Part shown: one piece after another, positions 24,701 through 36,000 of the stretch | How positions within the stretch are numbered: position 1 is the stretch's first letter | Layout: every line of letters starts with the position of its first letter | NCBI GenBank assembly: GCA_963556255.1 | Contig: OY744608.1 | Location: 33,206,154-33,270,153, forward strand | Length of the DNA: 64,000 nt | Reading direction: 5' to 3' | Origin: Allolobophora icterica | Lineage: Eukaryota; Annelida; Clitellata; Crassiclitellata; Lumbricidae | Position numbers and translations under genes: made by a program | Notes under the pieces: model-generated | What the model was told of the DNA's origin: nothing | Database searches by the model: none | The model's input: only the letters and a program-made list of their open reading frames with translations

Positions 24701-26965
24701 CCAGTTCTCCTTCAGCTAATACCTGAAAGATTACCAGTACTTGTACTGCCAGTGGTTCTTTCTGGCTTTGGCATTTGGACCTCTGACTGCTCCACTACAC
24801 GATTTGCCCACATCTCCATTGTACAAAGTGATGCCACCTTATATCAACTTTTCATTACAACTTGCTTAACACTTTAACAATGAGCGAGTACTAAAATGTA
24901 TGGAAAACTAATTACTCTCATTGTTAAAGGGTTAATGGAGTACCAAGAAGCCCATTTATTTAAATTGTAGTTATAAACATTCCTGATGAGCATTCTGCAG
25001 TAAATTTTCAGACACTTGTGTAGTAAAAACAAATTGGTGGTAATGCATGGTTAATTTGAATCTTGACAACTTTAGTTTGGAAAAATCTCTTCTGGAGTTA
25101 GTGTTTCCTGTTGATGCACCGATACTTGTACAAATGTGAGATCATGCAATCGTTCTGTTTTTCTTTTCAGTTTGTTACAGGTGAAGGTTTGGTGGAAACA
25201 GTTTCTTTGGCAGATCTTTCGGGGAACAGCAATTACATAGAAATCCTTCTGGATGTTTTGCCTTTCAATGTACAGTCAGTTTGCCAGTCAGACCAATTGT
25301 CAGTCACTCTCAACCTTCGAGCACCTTCAAGAGGATTTCAAACTACTGTCAATATTCCTGTTGTGCTGCCAGAATTCTTAAGGTATAACTATGTGTGCTT
25401 TATTTCCATGTTACATAATTGTTGGACTGTTAGCAGGGATCGGTTGGGACCGGAACACACCGGAACGGCGTTCCGGTGCCTTTTTTGACGACCTGTATTT
25501 TTTAGACAGGATTCACAGGAACATTTCTAGATTAACATGGCGTCTGACGCCGGCATTCCGGTTCTTTTTTGCTTAAGACGGAATCCCTGACTGTTAGAGA
25601 TATCTTGAATGACTGTTACACAAACTCTGAATTCACAGTATTTTGTACCAGTATTTAAAATGTTTCAGTTCTGTAGTACTTCATCTTTTTGCTGTGGTTG
25701 TCTTACTGTTCATTCAAACTGAATACTTAGATTGGGCCATGGTCATCAAACATCACATCATGCTGAATTATATGTGAAATATATTTATTGCCTAACTTAG
25801 GTATTGTAGTGTAACCGAGATTATTGTGTTGTTATTTTAGACCTTTTGAGTGTTCACTGCAGATGTTTGCTGATTTGTGGGCTTCCTTTCAACATCAGTC
25901 TCAGATGGTCATACCATGCGTTCAGCAAGATATCGTGATGACAGTGCATTTATTGGCTAGTCGATGTCCACTGCATGTTGTGCGAATTTCAGGTTAAAAT
26001 TCTTGATTTTATTGGCTTTCTTTATATATGTATATTTATTACAGAGGTCTTATATAGCGCCCCTTCAAGGTTATCTACTCAGGAGCGCTCCCAGTCCAAC
26101 CCCGGTCAAAAAGACAGTTTTAAGGCAAGAGCGGAACAGAGAAGAGCAAACTGGCGTAAACACGCCGGAGCGCCACCTATCGAAGTATAGAGTACAGTCA
26201 TCCCAGTAAACAGTGGCTGTGCACACTCAAACATAGTGGAAAATGTTGATCAAGAACATCAGGTTACTACACCAACTGAAACCCAGCATAATTGTTCAGG
26301 CTTGCCAATGTTTTTACTAGACTCACCGTTTTAGTTGTGGTGTTTGAAGCACTTATGTAAGTGTGGGATCTTGATTACAATATAGAAATTTTCCTGGATT
26401 ATCAAAGAAACAAGTTTATGAAAAACATTTCAGCAAGTTCTAGAGTGTCTTTTAATAATAATAATAATAATCTTCGTTTATTAATTCAAACTGACTAGTA
26501 CGCAGTAAGATTACATGATATAGTAGTAACAGACGATAACAAGTTTAACAGGAGTCGAATTTAACTGTACGGCAGCCATGCAAGGCGCCTATCTGTACTA
26601 CTGCTCCTTTTACAATCACCACCTAGGGAATGAAGGCTGAGTTAACCTTGTGGGGCTAGCGGGTATTGAACCAGCGTCCTTCTGATCTTCGTGCCAGCGT
26701 GTTACCATTCAACCATCTCCCTGCCCCATATGCTGTCATATGTTTTATATGCTGTCAAAACAATCTTGTCTTTGTGTTGTTATGTACAGGGCAGGAATGC
26801 ATACTTTCCGGTCAGGTACTGGACTTTGAAAACTCACAAGTACTGCTTCATGTCAAAATCACAAACAGCCAAACTGAATCTCTGCATCACTTGTGGATGA
26901 AATCATGTGACCGACTAATTATCGATAGACTTATGCCAGCAATAATTATTTTGTTAAGTGATTAA
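6768..26965 (+). CDS. AP4E1: AP-4 complex subunit epsilon, complete 23-exon gene
   Basis: Large chain of the AP-4 adaptor, which sorts cargo into vesicles at the trans-Golgi network. Coding exons: 6768-6929, 9712-9783, 10221-10344, 10820-10893, 11556-11677, 12156-12315, 13491-13657, 14185-14258, 14773-14895, 16178-16287, 16789-16928, 17622-17734, 18085-18203, 18404-18616, 19610-19690, 20481-20598, 21078-21231, 21838-21988, 22604-22693, 23458-24531, 25171-25382, 25841-25992, 26790-26965. They join in frame to 1,326 residues (human protein about 1,140). The N-terminus MSDIIQRTMASLPGLF, then GYDVSFAYIHAVKLAQQG and LEKRVGYLA, are diagnostic of epsilon-adaptin. The alpha-solenoid trunk covers about residues 55-620. 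The hinge is expanded, mainly in the 1,074-nt exon (residues 790-1147). The last three exons encode the ear. The intron after 12315 appears to be GC-AG. Exon 3 could begin 6 nt later at a second AG. Introns carry several transposons. No clear poly(A) signal was seen. Confidence 0.93.
6992..7937. mobile_element. Inverted-repeat element with 9-bp duplication, AP4E1 intron 1
   Basis: A 946-bp element whose ends are near-perfect ~67-bp inverted repeats beginning GGGCACGGGTAAAATGC and built from GCTGATT heptamers. It is flanked by the exact 9-bp duplication TGGCTGTTA (6983-6991, 7938-7946). The interior carries about five tandem copies of a ~78-bp unit (7434-7805). It has no coding capacity. A 9-bp duplication fits MULE or Merlin superfamilies better than hAT; I cannot choose between them. 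Confidence 0.88.
7434..7805. repeat. ~78-bp tandem repeat, about five copies
   Basis: Units begin GATTTCAGTTAGCATTTG, run through AATTAAAACAATATTG and end near GATCACTAGTTGCCTG. Starts are at about 7434, 7512, 7617, 7695 and 7774 (the last partial), with a short interruption carrying GCATTTTACCCTG near 7598. The array is internal to the 9-bp-duplication element. Confidence 0.85.
7968..8231. mobile_element. Small MITE with 8-bp duplication, AP4E1 intron 1
   Basis: A 264-bp element with imperfect terminal inverted repeats GGGTGCGGCCCGAATCCCCG and its complement ending TTGACCCC. Flanks are the exact 8-bp duplication TGTTTGTG (7960-7967, 8232-8239). Subterminal CCCCGAAA/TTTCGGGG repeats face each other. 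It sits 30 bp from the 946-bp element. Non-coding. Confidence 0.75.
8240..9711 (+). other. Rest of AP4E1 intron 1
   Basis: AT-rich intronic DNA. I see no exon, RNA gene or bounded element in it; short open frames here have no homology I can recognise. Confidence 0.5.
12835..13253 (-). mobile_element. L2/CR1-like LINE 3' end in an AP4E1 intron
   Basis: The minus-strand frame 13253-12882 reads like the C-terminal tail of an L2/CR1-type ORF2, with LPVPQRICYRVAVLVWRCL, a cysteine-containing YLCELC segment and SIAGPSIWNGLPLEI. It ends just before the conserved 3' end TTGAAGGTGCGCTATA and a (GAAT)n tail at 12836-12850. Short related pieces occur at 15378-15403, 26038-26190 and 33845-34290. Only the 3' ~420 bp are present. 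Confidence 0.7.
13378..13402. repeat. (CAT)n microsatellite
   Basis: A short uninterrupted run of CAT triplets in an AP4E1 intron, about 90 bp upstream of the exon at 13491. Confidence 0.8.
19830..19868. repeat. (AAT)n microsatellite
   Basis: A run of AAT triplets with one TAG interruption in an AP4E1 intron. Confidence 0.85.
25434..25589. mobile_element. 156-bp hAT-type MITE close to an AP4E1 splice donor
   Basis: Ends CAGGGAT and ATCCCTG, with the exact 8-bp duplication ACTGTTAG (25426-25433, 25590-25597). Inner repeats of CCGGAAC/GTTCCGG make it self-complementary. It starts about 50 bp after the donor of the exon ending 25382. Too small to code. Confidence 0.85.
26038..26190 (-). mobile_element. 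LINE 3'-end fragment (L2/CR1-like)
   Basis: The plus strand reads TATAGCGCCCCTTCAAGG followed by CTCAGGAGCGCTCCCAGTCC, matching the 3' termini at 12855-12900 and 33850-33900 in the same orientation. It lies in the AP4E1 intron before the last exon. Confidence 0.6.
26454..26736 (-). mobile_element. tRNA-derived SINE in the last AP4E1 intron
   Basis: Read on the minus strand, the head (about 26736-26660) has an A-box-like TGGTTGAATGGTAACACGC and a perfect B box GGTTCAATACC at tRNA-like spacing. An unrelated body follows, ending in an (ATT)n tail at 26454-26470. This is the usual SINE plan: Pol III promoter head, body, simple tail. It ends about 55 bp before the acceptor of the terminal coding exon. 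A true tRNA is unlikely because no closing acceptor stem is evident. Confidence 0.65.
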
Positions 26966-28504
26966 CGTTATGCTCAAGGTTTTGTTTCAGCTGTCAATTA
27001 TTCTTTACAGTCTGTGTTTTAATTTTCATTGTTTTTGCTCAGTTCTTAGTTGACATTTTATTTAACTTATTCTTTTTCGAATATAATATGACTAACCAGT
27101 GCTTTTGGTGATCAAGTATATATGGATGTGGCTTAACGTCACCTTCTTTTTGTGAAATGATAATAATCATTAAGGCAGTTTTAATGAGGGATAGTTTCAC
27201 GATATAGGAGTTGTGGTATTTCTACGATAAAGCACTGGCTAGGTCACTGAACAGTGGGTTGTAAAATATAGGAGTAATGGTGACTGTATATGGCTAGATC
27301 ACTGAATACTGGGTTGTTAACTTCAAATGCTTTTATGTATGTACCAAGTACTCACTTCAAAATCAGAATTGATATTACTACTGCAGATGGTATTGTAATT
27401 TGGTTTATAATGTGTAGTGACATGGGCTGTGATTTTTTTAAGAGTGGGGGCACACACCATACAGTTCCCCCCCCACATTTTGAAGAACCGCCAAAAAAGT
27501 CAAACACTAGTTCTAAGCACACCTTGTGCTGCAATGGATTTCCAGACAGTGTATCACCATTTAGGGACCACTGGGAGGTGGTGTTATTACTGTGCATTGC
27601 AGACACTGCCACCTGTCATTGACTCATTGCTCTGAACATAGTGTCATCTGTCAACTGTGAATATGAATCAATTGATTGGGCTCTTCAAGTCTGCATGGGC
27701 TCACCACTGGTGACTCTTCTAGTTATCTCTGCATTGTTTTGCTTTCTGACATGCTTATGTTTTCGTAATGGCTTTTGACATCATTTAGGTTTAATAGTGT
27801 AGGCAGCGCATTTGTAATTGTAATTAGTAACTTCTATTGCGCTGGTGTCTAATGCACAAGGCATCAACCGATGGCATACCAATACCAGGCCTTAATAATA
27901 TCTAGAAGATCAGTCCGTAAGACAGGGAGGCTGCCTAGTCATTCATTCATTCATTCATTTGTGATGTACTTAAAGTGCTTGATATTAAATGTCTAGATGA
28001 GTCAGTAACTAACTCCAAAGATGGTATTTATCATCTTGGACATGAGCATATTAATTTTACTGTTTTGTTTAATAACAATAATATGACGATTATCATACTT
28101 GTAACAATGCCAGGCATGTGTTTTACCTATTTTTGTACGCTTTGTGGAAGATGCACATTGATATCAAAGTTAATGTTTATTTTGTGTCCGGTAAATGAGC
28201 AATCTAAGAAAATGAGTTGAATGGTGATTTTGTTGATTCTTCATTCTTAGAGCAGATGTTTATGCGGATTGTTCTATTGGGCATTTGTGACATCATGAAT
28301 AAGCTGGGTTCCATAAGTGATGAACAAAATTCTTGACAAACAAGAATTATGGAGTTCAAGATAAAATTAACTGTAATTATTGCAAAATAATTAAAAAAAT
28401 CTTTTCTTCTACAAGCTGCACTCAATTTTCATTTGTAACTATAGCAACTATGTTCGTCTAGGAAACATATTGCTCCATCACTTGTTGAAAAATATGCTGT
28501 AAGC
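26966..28504. other. 3' flank of AP4E1 and intergenic DNA
   Basis: It holds a fragment of the GGCGATC-ended MITE family at about 27415-27510 (AAGAGTGGGGGCACACACC followed by C-runs and TTTTGAAGAA) and a (CATT)n run at 27942-27958. No coding region recognised. Confidence 0.45.
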
Positions 28505-28840
28505 CAGAGTTTCCCAAACTGTGGGTCGCGACCCAAAAGTGGGTCGCGAAGCTCTGGCAAGTGGGTCGCCAAATTTTTTAGAGAGAAATTTATTTTTTGC
28601 AGCAACAACATTTGACTATGATTGGGCTATAATTAGCTGGAGCCTGTGGATTGCAATAAATTGTAAACTGTTTTTACCTAAATTTCCTTTAATGTTTTAA
28701 ATTTCTAAACGATGTACGTCAATTCGCATATTTTGATACCAATTTACGAAGCAAATTTTAATACACAATGCACAGTGGGTATCAAGACTACCAAGATATT
28801 CACAAGTGGGTCGCGACCCAGAAAAGTTTGGGAACCGCTG
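28505..28840. mobile_element. hAT (Charlie-like) MITE
   Basis: A 336-bp element with ends CAGAGTTTCCCAAACT and AGTTTGGGAACCGCTG, each followed inward by GGGTCGCGACCC. Flanks ctgtaagc and ctctaagc differ at one base. The TTCCCAAACT start followed by GGGTCGCGACCC is a well-known hAT-Charlie-type terminus. Non-coding. Confidence 0.85.
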
Positions 28841-29049
28841 CTCTAAGCATCATAATTATAGCCTACCCTTCCAGGCACAAACTCTCAGTTACAGTTAATA
28901 GGTTTAATAGGTAAGCTATATTAGCTTTTAATGCATATATATATCGTTTCATCCAATTACTGTCAATTTCTCTTTGAAAGTGGAACCGCAGCTAGTGATC
29001 CACAACTCTCTGGCTGAAAAAGAATTTTCTGTCTGACCATGTGCCCTCT

Positions 29050-29451
29050 TAGCGCGTATCCATGAAATCGTCCGCAAAATGTGACTTACTTTGGACCTCT
29101 CCCTTCCCTTGTCCGCATTTAACCATCCCTCCCCCCTTGCTTACGTCGACATGCCAAAGTCAATGAACGAAAAAAAGCAACACCTACGTAGCTCTTCCAA
29201 TTCCTGTCCCTCGAACGATGAAGTCAGATCAAAACTCCCTCTCTGAGGTAATCACGAAAAAACTCAATATTTAATGTTAAAGTTTTCCAGCCTAGAGTGT
29301 ATTAAAGTTCTAGTTGTCTTGGGGAAGGCTGAAACAAGGAGGTGTTTAAAAAAACTATCAAATTTAGATGCGGACGTCTACACTGTCATGACCCCCTTCC
29401 ATCTGTGCATTTGAATGACGCCTCCTTACGTCCTTTGTCGATAACCCCTTA
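29050..29451. mobile_element. MITE, second copy of the 50150-50555 family
   Basis: About 402 bp, reverse complement of the copy at 50150-50555. Shared blocks include TTACTTTGGAC, CCCTTGTCCGCATTTAACC and GATGCGGACGTC. Ends are TAGCGCGTATCC and AACCCCTTA. Divergence from the other copy is substantial, so it is older. Superfamily uncertain, possibly Tc1/mariner-like with a TA target. Confidence 0.55.
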
Positions 29452-29992
29452 TAATGCAGTTTCAGACTGTCCTGTCATATTTCCAATTGCTGCCGTATGA
29501 TAGAAGATAAGTTTGTTCATCTAAGTTTCTTATATTTTCGAGTCTCCTCCAAAAGCATTGGGCGCTTTGCATCCCTTCACTCCAGGCTCTTCACGCTTTT
29601 GAACTTAATGTGCTACCGTCCTAAATTTAGACCATACAAATTGTTGACTTTATACACCTCATACCTTACATTAAAGCACAGTATAAAAGTACTCAGTTAT
29701 ATGCAGAAATTCACAGAATACTGATATTGATTTATTCATAATTAGCTGTGAATATGCTCAGTTATGTAAATCCTTTCTGCATCATTACTTTTTTGCGAAT
29801 GTGTGTTGAATGAATCGTATGCTATAGCTTTGGATATCAAGGTTCGTAGGCCCTACATGTACAGGATTTCGTGGAGTAAGATTATACTTACTTGTACTTA
29901 CTTGCTTATTTACGTTTCAAACTTTATTTAAGATTCATGGCATCACCGCAAAGCTTTATTGCTTTTGATACCATAGATTTATGCATTGATGA

Positions 29993-30000
29993 ACTTCCGG
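29993..30000 (+). promoter_or_regulatory. ETS/GABP-type site before the EIF3I start
   Basis: ACTTCCGG lies 36 bp upstream of the start codon at 30036. ETS-family sites of this form are common at TATA-less promoters of housekeeping and translation genes. Position and match are direct; the role is inferred. Confidence 0.4.
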
Positions 30001-30035
30001 TTGCAGTTGGATTGCAATAAAGCACATGTGGTAAA

Positions 30036-33000
30036 ATGGTACGTTTTTCGTGTTTTATACCTTTAACACGCCGTTTTGTTGAAGTGTCAACATGCAGAAA
30101 CTGTTCTGGCCGTTATAACTAAATTGGATCACTATCTACTTGGCAAAACTCGAAATATGTCAAGTATTAGTTTTGCATATGGCAAATTCGTTAGAGGATT
30201 CCGCCACCATTTTCAGAATAAATAATCACTTTGTCTCTGAAAATTGCTACATAATATAATTTATATAGGTAATCGGAGAAACATCTGCATGACGGTGACA
30301 TTCTTGTAAACTATATGACCATCCCATATTGTGTATACGTGATCGGCTGCAGTCTGGCCAAAGTCAAAGTTGGATGATTGATAAAAATATTACTGCAACT
30401 AGAAGCTGGATGATTGATGAACAATTGAACATATTACATTATAAAACTCAAACTTGAAGTTGGATTTGCGATGAAAATGTATCATTTTAGAGCCAAAATT
30501 ATTGCCGGGGATGAGCGATGAAAACATTTGGTACTAAAACTGAAACTAGAAGTTGAATAGTTGATGAAAATATCACTATGACTAGAAGCTGGATGATCAG
30601 TGAACATATAACTGAAAGTAGGAATTGGATGAACGATGGTTATTATTTTTTGTATTATAAAGTTTCAATGCAATTTACCAACCTACATAAACTACAGTTT
30701 AACCGAAATTTGGATGCATGCAAAACATTGTGCGATTATCATGTACAGTTGGAGTGCCTAATATTTCCCAACAGCTTGAGAATGCTCGCGTGTTGTTATT
30801 GGTCAGCGTCAAATATACAACGACTATATCTGCACAGAGGCCACCTTTTCATATGACGTCGTCGATTCCTTCGTAATATTGGGTGGCCCTGAAAAGGGCC
30901 ATTTGATTTGTCGTGACATTTGCAAGGAGAAACTAGCAGGGATATTTTTCTGCAAAATGGGGCAGAATGTTGAGGTAGGCCAAATGGAACATGGATCCGT
31001 ATCATTCCCGCCATGTGAACTGGTCCAAGTAGCCTGGCACCATATCTTTGGTCGTCCCATTCATTCATTTAAATAATGTTGCTGACTGTGGCTGACAGTC
31101 AGATGAGTTTGGACACACAGGTGATGTAGCCGATTTTTTCTGCGACATCATATGCAACAAATACCCAGCTCTTCTGCCTTCTCGCGTTTCTCCCTTGAAG
31201 GTACTTGGCCTTCACCAGCAAGGATTCGTCAATCTGAACCTCCTTACCAGGGCTGCCAAGCTGCGCTGGAGTCTGCAGCAGTTTATTTGTCATTTGACTG
31301 AGTATAAAACGGTTGACTCCATTAGGGCATAACCGAAATCCGATTTTGCCAATTTCAGGAATTTGTAACCCGCCGAGTAATAACAGTTGTGTTTAGAAGG
31401 TTTCGCCTATGGATTATTAATGGCGTGTAGGCAACTTGCATGTAAAATTAATTTTGATTGTTACTACTTACTGGGCTGTCAAAGGCCCCAGAATAGTCAC
31501 TCTCTCCGTCTTTGTTTGTCTCTCTCCCTCTCTCCCATGGGGATAATCCGGCAACAATCAAGCAGAATTATAATCTTCGCCCTGGAGCCCATGATTATGT
31601 GTTACCCGCAAAAGACGACTCTTATTACATACCTAGGGTGCTTTATAGGAGCCTGCTTAAGAACCCTAAATCGCTCACGCTCAAACTTGTTAACATCTTT
31701 ACACTATATTATTATAACAACATTTCTTCCCACGTGTAATTGTCTGCAGTTTGTCAGTTCGAATTGATATTAAACGAATATATATATAATCATACGATTT
31801 TATCACCTTTAACGACCCCATAGCCATGAAGACAAGACCACCTGCATGAAGACAAGACCACCTGCGGAGATATTGACTCCATCCACAGCCATGAGGAGAC
31901 ATAATGATAAGTTAACATGTTTCCCATCCACCCTATCAACGATATAGATATAGGGATTATATACATACACTCATTTATAAACACTACTATAGACGCATAT
32001 ATGAGTGTATATGTATATAAAGGTATGTATGGGGTGAGGGATATGGGCTATTTAGAATCGAATCCGGAATCCACAAATAATGGCCTATACTATCCGGAAT
32101 CGGTTTTTAAAAAATCGGTTATGCCCTAGACTCCATGTATACTCCATGTGTCATTTAAATCGGCCAGTGACCACTGTCTCATTGCAGCGAATGAGAGCAT
32201 ACCCAAAGATACCATATTGTAGTCGAAACTAACGCACCCTGCTGTACATGATCGCCAAACATTGTTATATAAGTCTGAAGAAATTACATGTAATTCGTGT
32301 ATTCTAAAAATTGCATTATGTGCACATGCCTGCTATTTTACCTAGCATTTTTGCATTGTGTTATTTCATGTGTTTTCATAATTCTGTCTACAGAAGCCCT
32401 TAATGTTGCATGGTCATGAGCGTTCTATAACGCAAATCAAATACAATCGAGAAGGTGACCTCCTGTTCTCGTGTGCAAAGGACAGCCAGCCAAATGTTTG
32501 GTATTCCATCAATGGAGAACGGTTGGGGACATACAAAGGCCATACTGGTGCTGTGTGGTGTCTTGATGTTGACTGTATCCTTTCGTGTGAAATTTATGTC
32601 TTAGCAGTTTACTTACAGTCAAATTCAGTTCATATAAAATTATAAAGTGCTGTTTTTGCAAGATACAATAATATTAGGTGAAAAGAGGCACTAGTATAGT
32701 CTGGACCAACAGGTGCTAACTGGCCAGCCATCCAGATAACCTGCATTAAGCTTTAGACTTAAGTAGTAGGTTTATTTTTGGTGTTTTAGTATATTGTAAC
32801 TAGCACTGTTGATTTCTGCCACAGTTATGTATATGGTTTCATTTAGGGATTTTGTATGGTTTTGTTTAGATCTTATGCATTTAAGGCAAATGGTATGATT
32901 ATTCCTTTTAAATAATGCGTCTGCTTTGGTAATTAGAATTTGCAAACATGCAAAATTTGTAATACACTCATTGCAGTTTAATGTTGTTTCTTTTGATCTG

Positions 33001-36000
33001 CTGCTGCTGTCTTACAAAAACTGCATTTGGAAATTGCTTTCCTAAGCACTGGTTTTCAGGGGAAACTACAAAATTGTTAACTGGAGCTGCTGACAATACT
33101 TGCCGACTCTGGGATGTGGAGACGGGTAAATTCAGTTGCTATTATTGTTATTGTTACAAACATTTTTTATGCATGCAGTCACACTTAAATGCAAATCTGA
33201 GGTATGGATGCAAACCTGAGGGCACGGATTCACCTTTGTGTGTTTCGTAGAAATGTTGCTTTCTTGTCGCAGTAATTTGTCCTGTGTTTAATCACCAGTC
33301 ACATATTACTTAAATGGGATTTAAGGCTGCCCATTACATCTGCTTGTTTTGATTGGTTGCATAATCAAACACTAGAGGAACCTGTTGTAGGTTACGAAGT
33401 CGGTGTCATTATTTTTAATTGTTGGTCACTTTGGGTAATGCTGTTAATTGTCCGGATATGAGGGTCATTTTGTTTATTTGTTAGCAGTGGTATCAATTGT
33501 TAAACTGAAAATGTGTTGCGTTAAATCGCAAATAATGTTTCATGTTTTAAAAATTGTTTCCTCTAGGAAAACAGCTGTTGGATTTTTCAACAAAGTCTGC
33601 CATCAGGACATGTGGGTTTTCCTTCAGTGGAAACTTGATCATGTACACAACAGATAAAGCTATGGGACAGCCGTGCGAGATGCTCGTCTATGATCTGCGT
33701 GACCCAGATCAGATAAGTGAGTGACTTGACATGCTTCTTTCAGATTACATCATTCAGACTGTCTTGTCCATTTAATTGAAGCAGTAATTATCAAAGATTT
33801 GATCCTGGATTCATGTGATAAAACATTTCATTTTTATTATTAAGGTATTTTTATATAGCGCCCCTTCAAGATAAGGTACTCAGAAGCGCTCCCAGTCCAA
33901 CCACAGTCCAGTCTTTAAATTAGTACAGAACATTGCCGAGTAAACCGCAGGGACCAAGCGAAGCGCCACAGGGAGCTCATTCCAAGTCACAAGACCAGCA
34001 ACCGGAAAAGGGCGGCGCTGCACGATAGCTGTCTGCGAGCAAGAGACCAATCTTGAGTTCAGCTCGGTCAGCCAGTGAAAGAGCAGATTGCCGTTGGACA
34101 CCAGTGGTGGGACGGCAAAGTTCCAGCAGGGGTAGGGATGCAATTCCCTCCAAGCAATGTGGAGACAGGTAAATTCAGTTGCATAGACACTGTAGGCAAC
34201 CTGCAATGGGAATGGAAGCCAGTACAGGACTTCCCACAGGCGTGGACAAGGGTGGGAGCAGCTTCTTGGGTCAGAGAGCGAGAAACCACCCTAAGCTGAC
34301 GTAACTAATAATAGCAATCATGACAGAGCAGATTAATATGTCGGGTAAATGTGAGCTCCTGATCCTGGAAACCACCAAGGTCCCATACAGAGGAGGAAAG
34401 GAGAGCCGAGGGAACTCAGGCTAATGCTTCAAAATTAATTTTTGCAAGTATAATTTTTTTAAAGTATAACTTCTGCAACAAATATATACCATCTAACTAA
34501 AAATTGAATTTAAAACTAACTTTTGACTGTTAGAAATTTGTAACTGTGTTGGTTATAACATTTTTAAATGTTGTAATGTGTATAAATGTTAACAGGGAAC
34601 AATGAGCCATTATGGACTGTTCAGATGCCAAAGTCAAAGGTCACGTCAGCTGTTTGGGGACCTCTGGATGAGTTGATAATCACTGGACATGAAAATGGAG
34701 ATCTGTGTCAGTGGGATGTTAAGGTACATGTCGGCCTTTTTCTAACTTTGTTGTGGTCTTACTTTTGCTGTTGTGGAAATTACTTGCCTAATTGTTAAGG
34801 CTTAGCACACCTGTCATTTCACATGCTGGGTGTAATGAATTATTAGGAAAAACAGCAAAATAACTCATGCAGTTGAACTGTGCTGAGCTGTTTGAGTTTG
34901 ATTAGAATTTGTTTTTTAAATCAATAGCTAAATAGTAATATCTTAATTAATATTTGATTATTAATGGCAGTAATAAATTACTTAAAGGTTGGCTTAATTA
35001 CTTTAATTCTAGTTTGCTCTACTGTATCTGTCAGGTAATAATTAAGTTCGAACTGAGTTATTCTGGCTATACTGATGTTTTGTATAGCTTTGTACAAGTT
35101 TTTAAAATGCCTGATCTTAGATTTGCATGTGTTTAAAATGCTTCATCAACAAAATGCCTACTTTTGGGTCATAGAAAACAAGAACAGTAGCTTAAGCTAA
35201 CTGAAATAAGGCAGTCATATATATGAAGTATTTACAGTTTCATATTCTTATGGTCATTAAATGTTTTATTTGTTTAGGCACAAACTGATGTCATGACAAC
35301 GTCAGAACACACTAAACAAATCAATGATATTCAGTTGTCCAAAGACATGAACATTCTAATTACGGCCTCTAAAGACGCCACCGCCAAGGTAACTTTAAGA
35401 AATTTAAATGTCCTTCACTTTATCTTCTTTCTTTTCCTGGCTTAAAATATGTTATCTATTCTGTATTAGTTGTTAGACTGGGGTTCTGTTTCATAACAGA
35501 GTTGAAGTTTGGCGATGTTATGCTTCTGTGTGTTTTATTATCAGCTACTATTATATGTCTGTTTATTTGGTTTTTTAGTGCAGGTTTTATGGTGCCCACC
35601 TAACATTTGAAAGAGTTTCCAAATGTGGTATTGTGCAATTGAGTTACATAGAGCAGTGGCATGCAGACATGTCAAGTTGCAAAATCTATGCTGCAGTGAC
35701 CGATTAACATTGATTCCCTTATCACCAAAGTGGAATGCAATAATCAGGGTTTTTAATAGATCTTCCCAAAACCAAGTTTCGATGCTGGTTTATTGCAGTT
35801 GCTTTACACATGGTTCTTGAAAAAATTGTATTACAAACTTGTGAGTTTTTGAAAATGCCATTGATGGTAGCAGTGCTACTTTGTTGGTCGATATTGCATA
35901 CAGGCCAGTAATAATAATTAATGACTGCGCTTTTGGATTCTTGTTATAACATGATTTCCAGTGGCCTCTGAGACCTGTTAAATTGTCATTTAATTTCTTG

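Noticed and set aside
26660..26736. Functional tRNA gene on the minus strand
   Set aside because: A and B boxes are present but no acceptor stem closes, and a SINE body with simple tail follows.
32403..32645. EIF3I coding start at the in-frame ATG in exon 2
   Set aside because: The codons before it (KPL) match the conserved MKP N-terminus and sit directly after an acceptor, so the start lies upstream at 30036.
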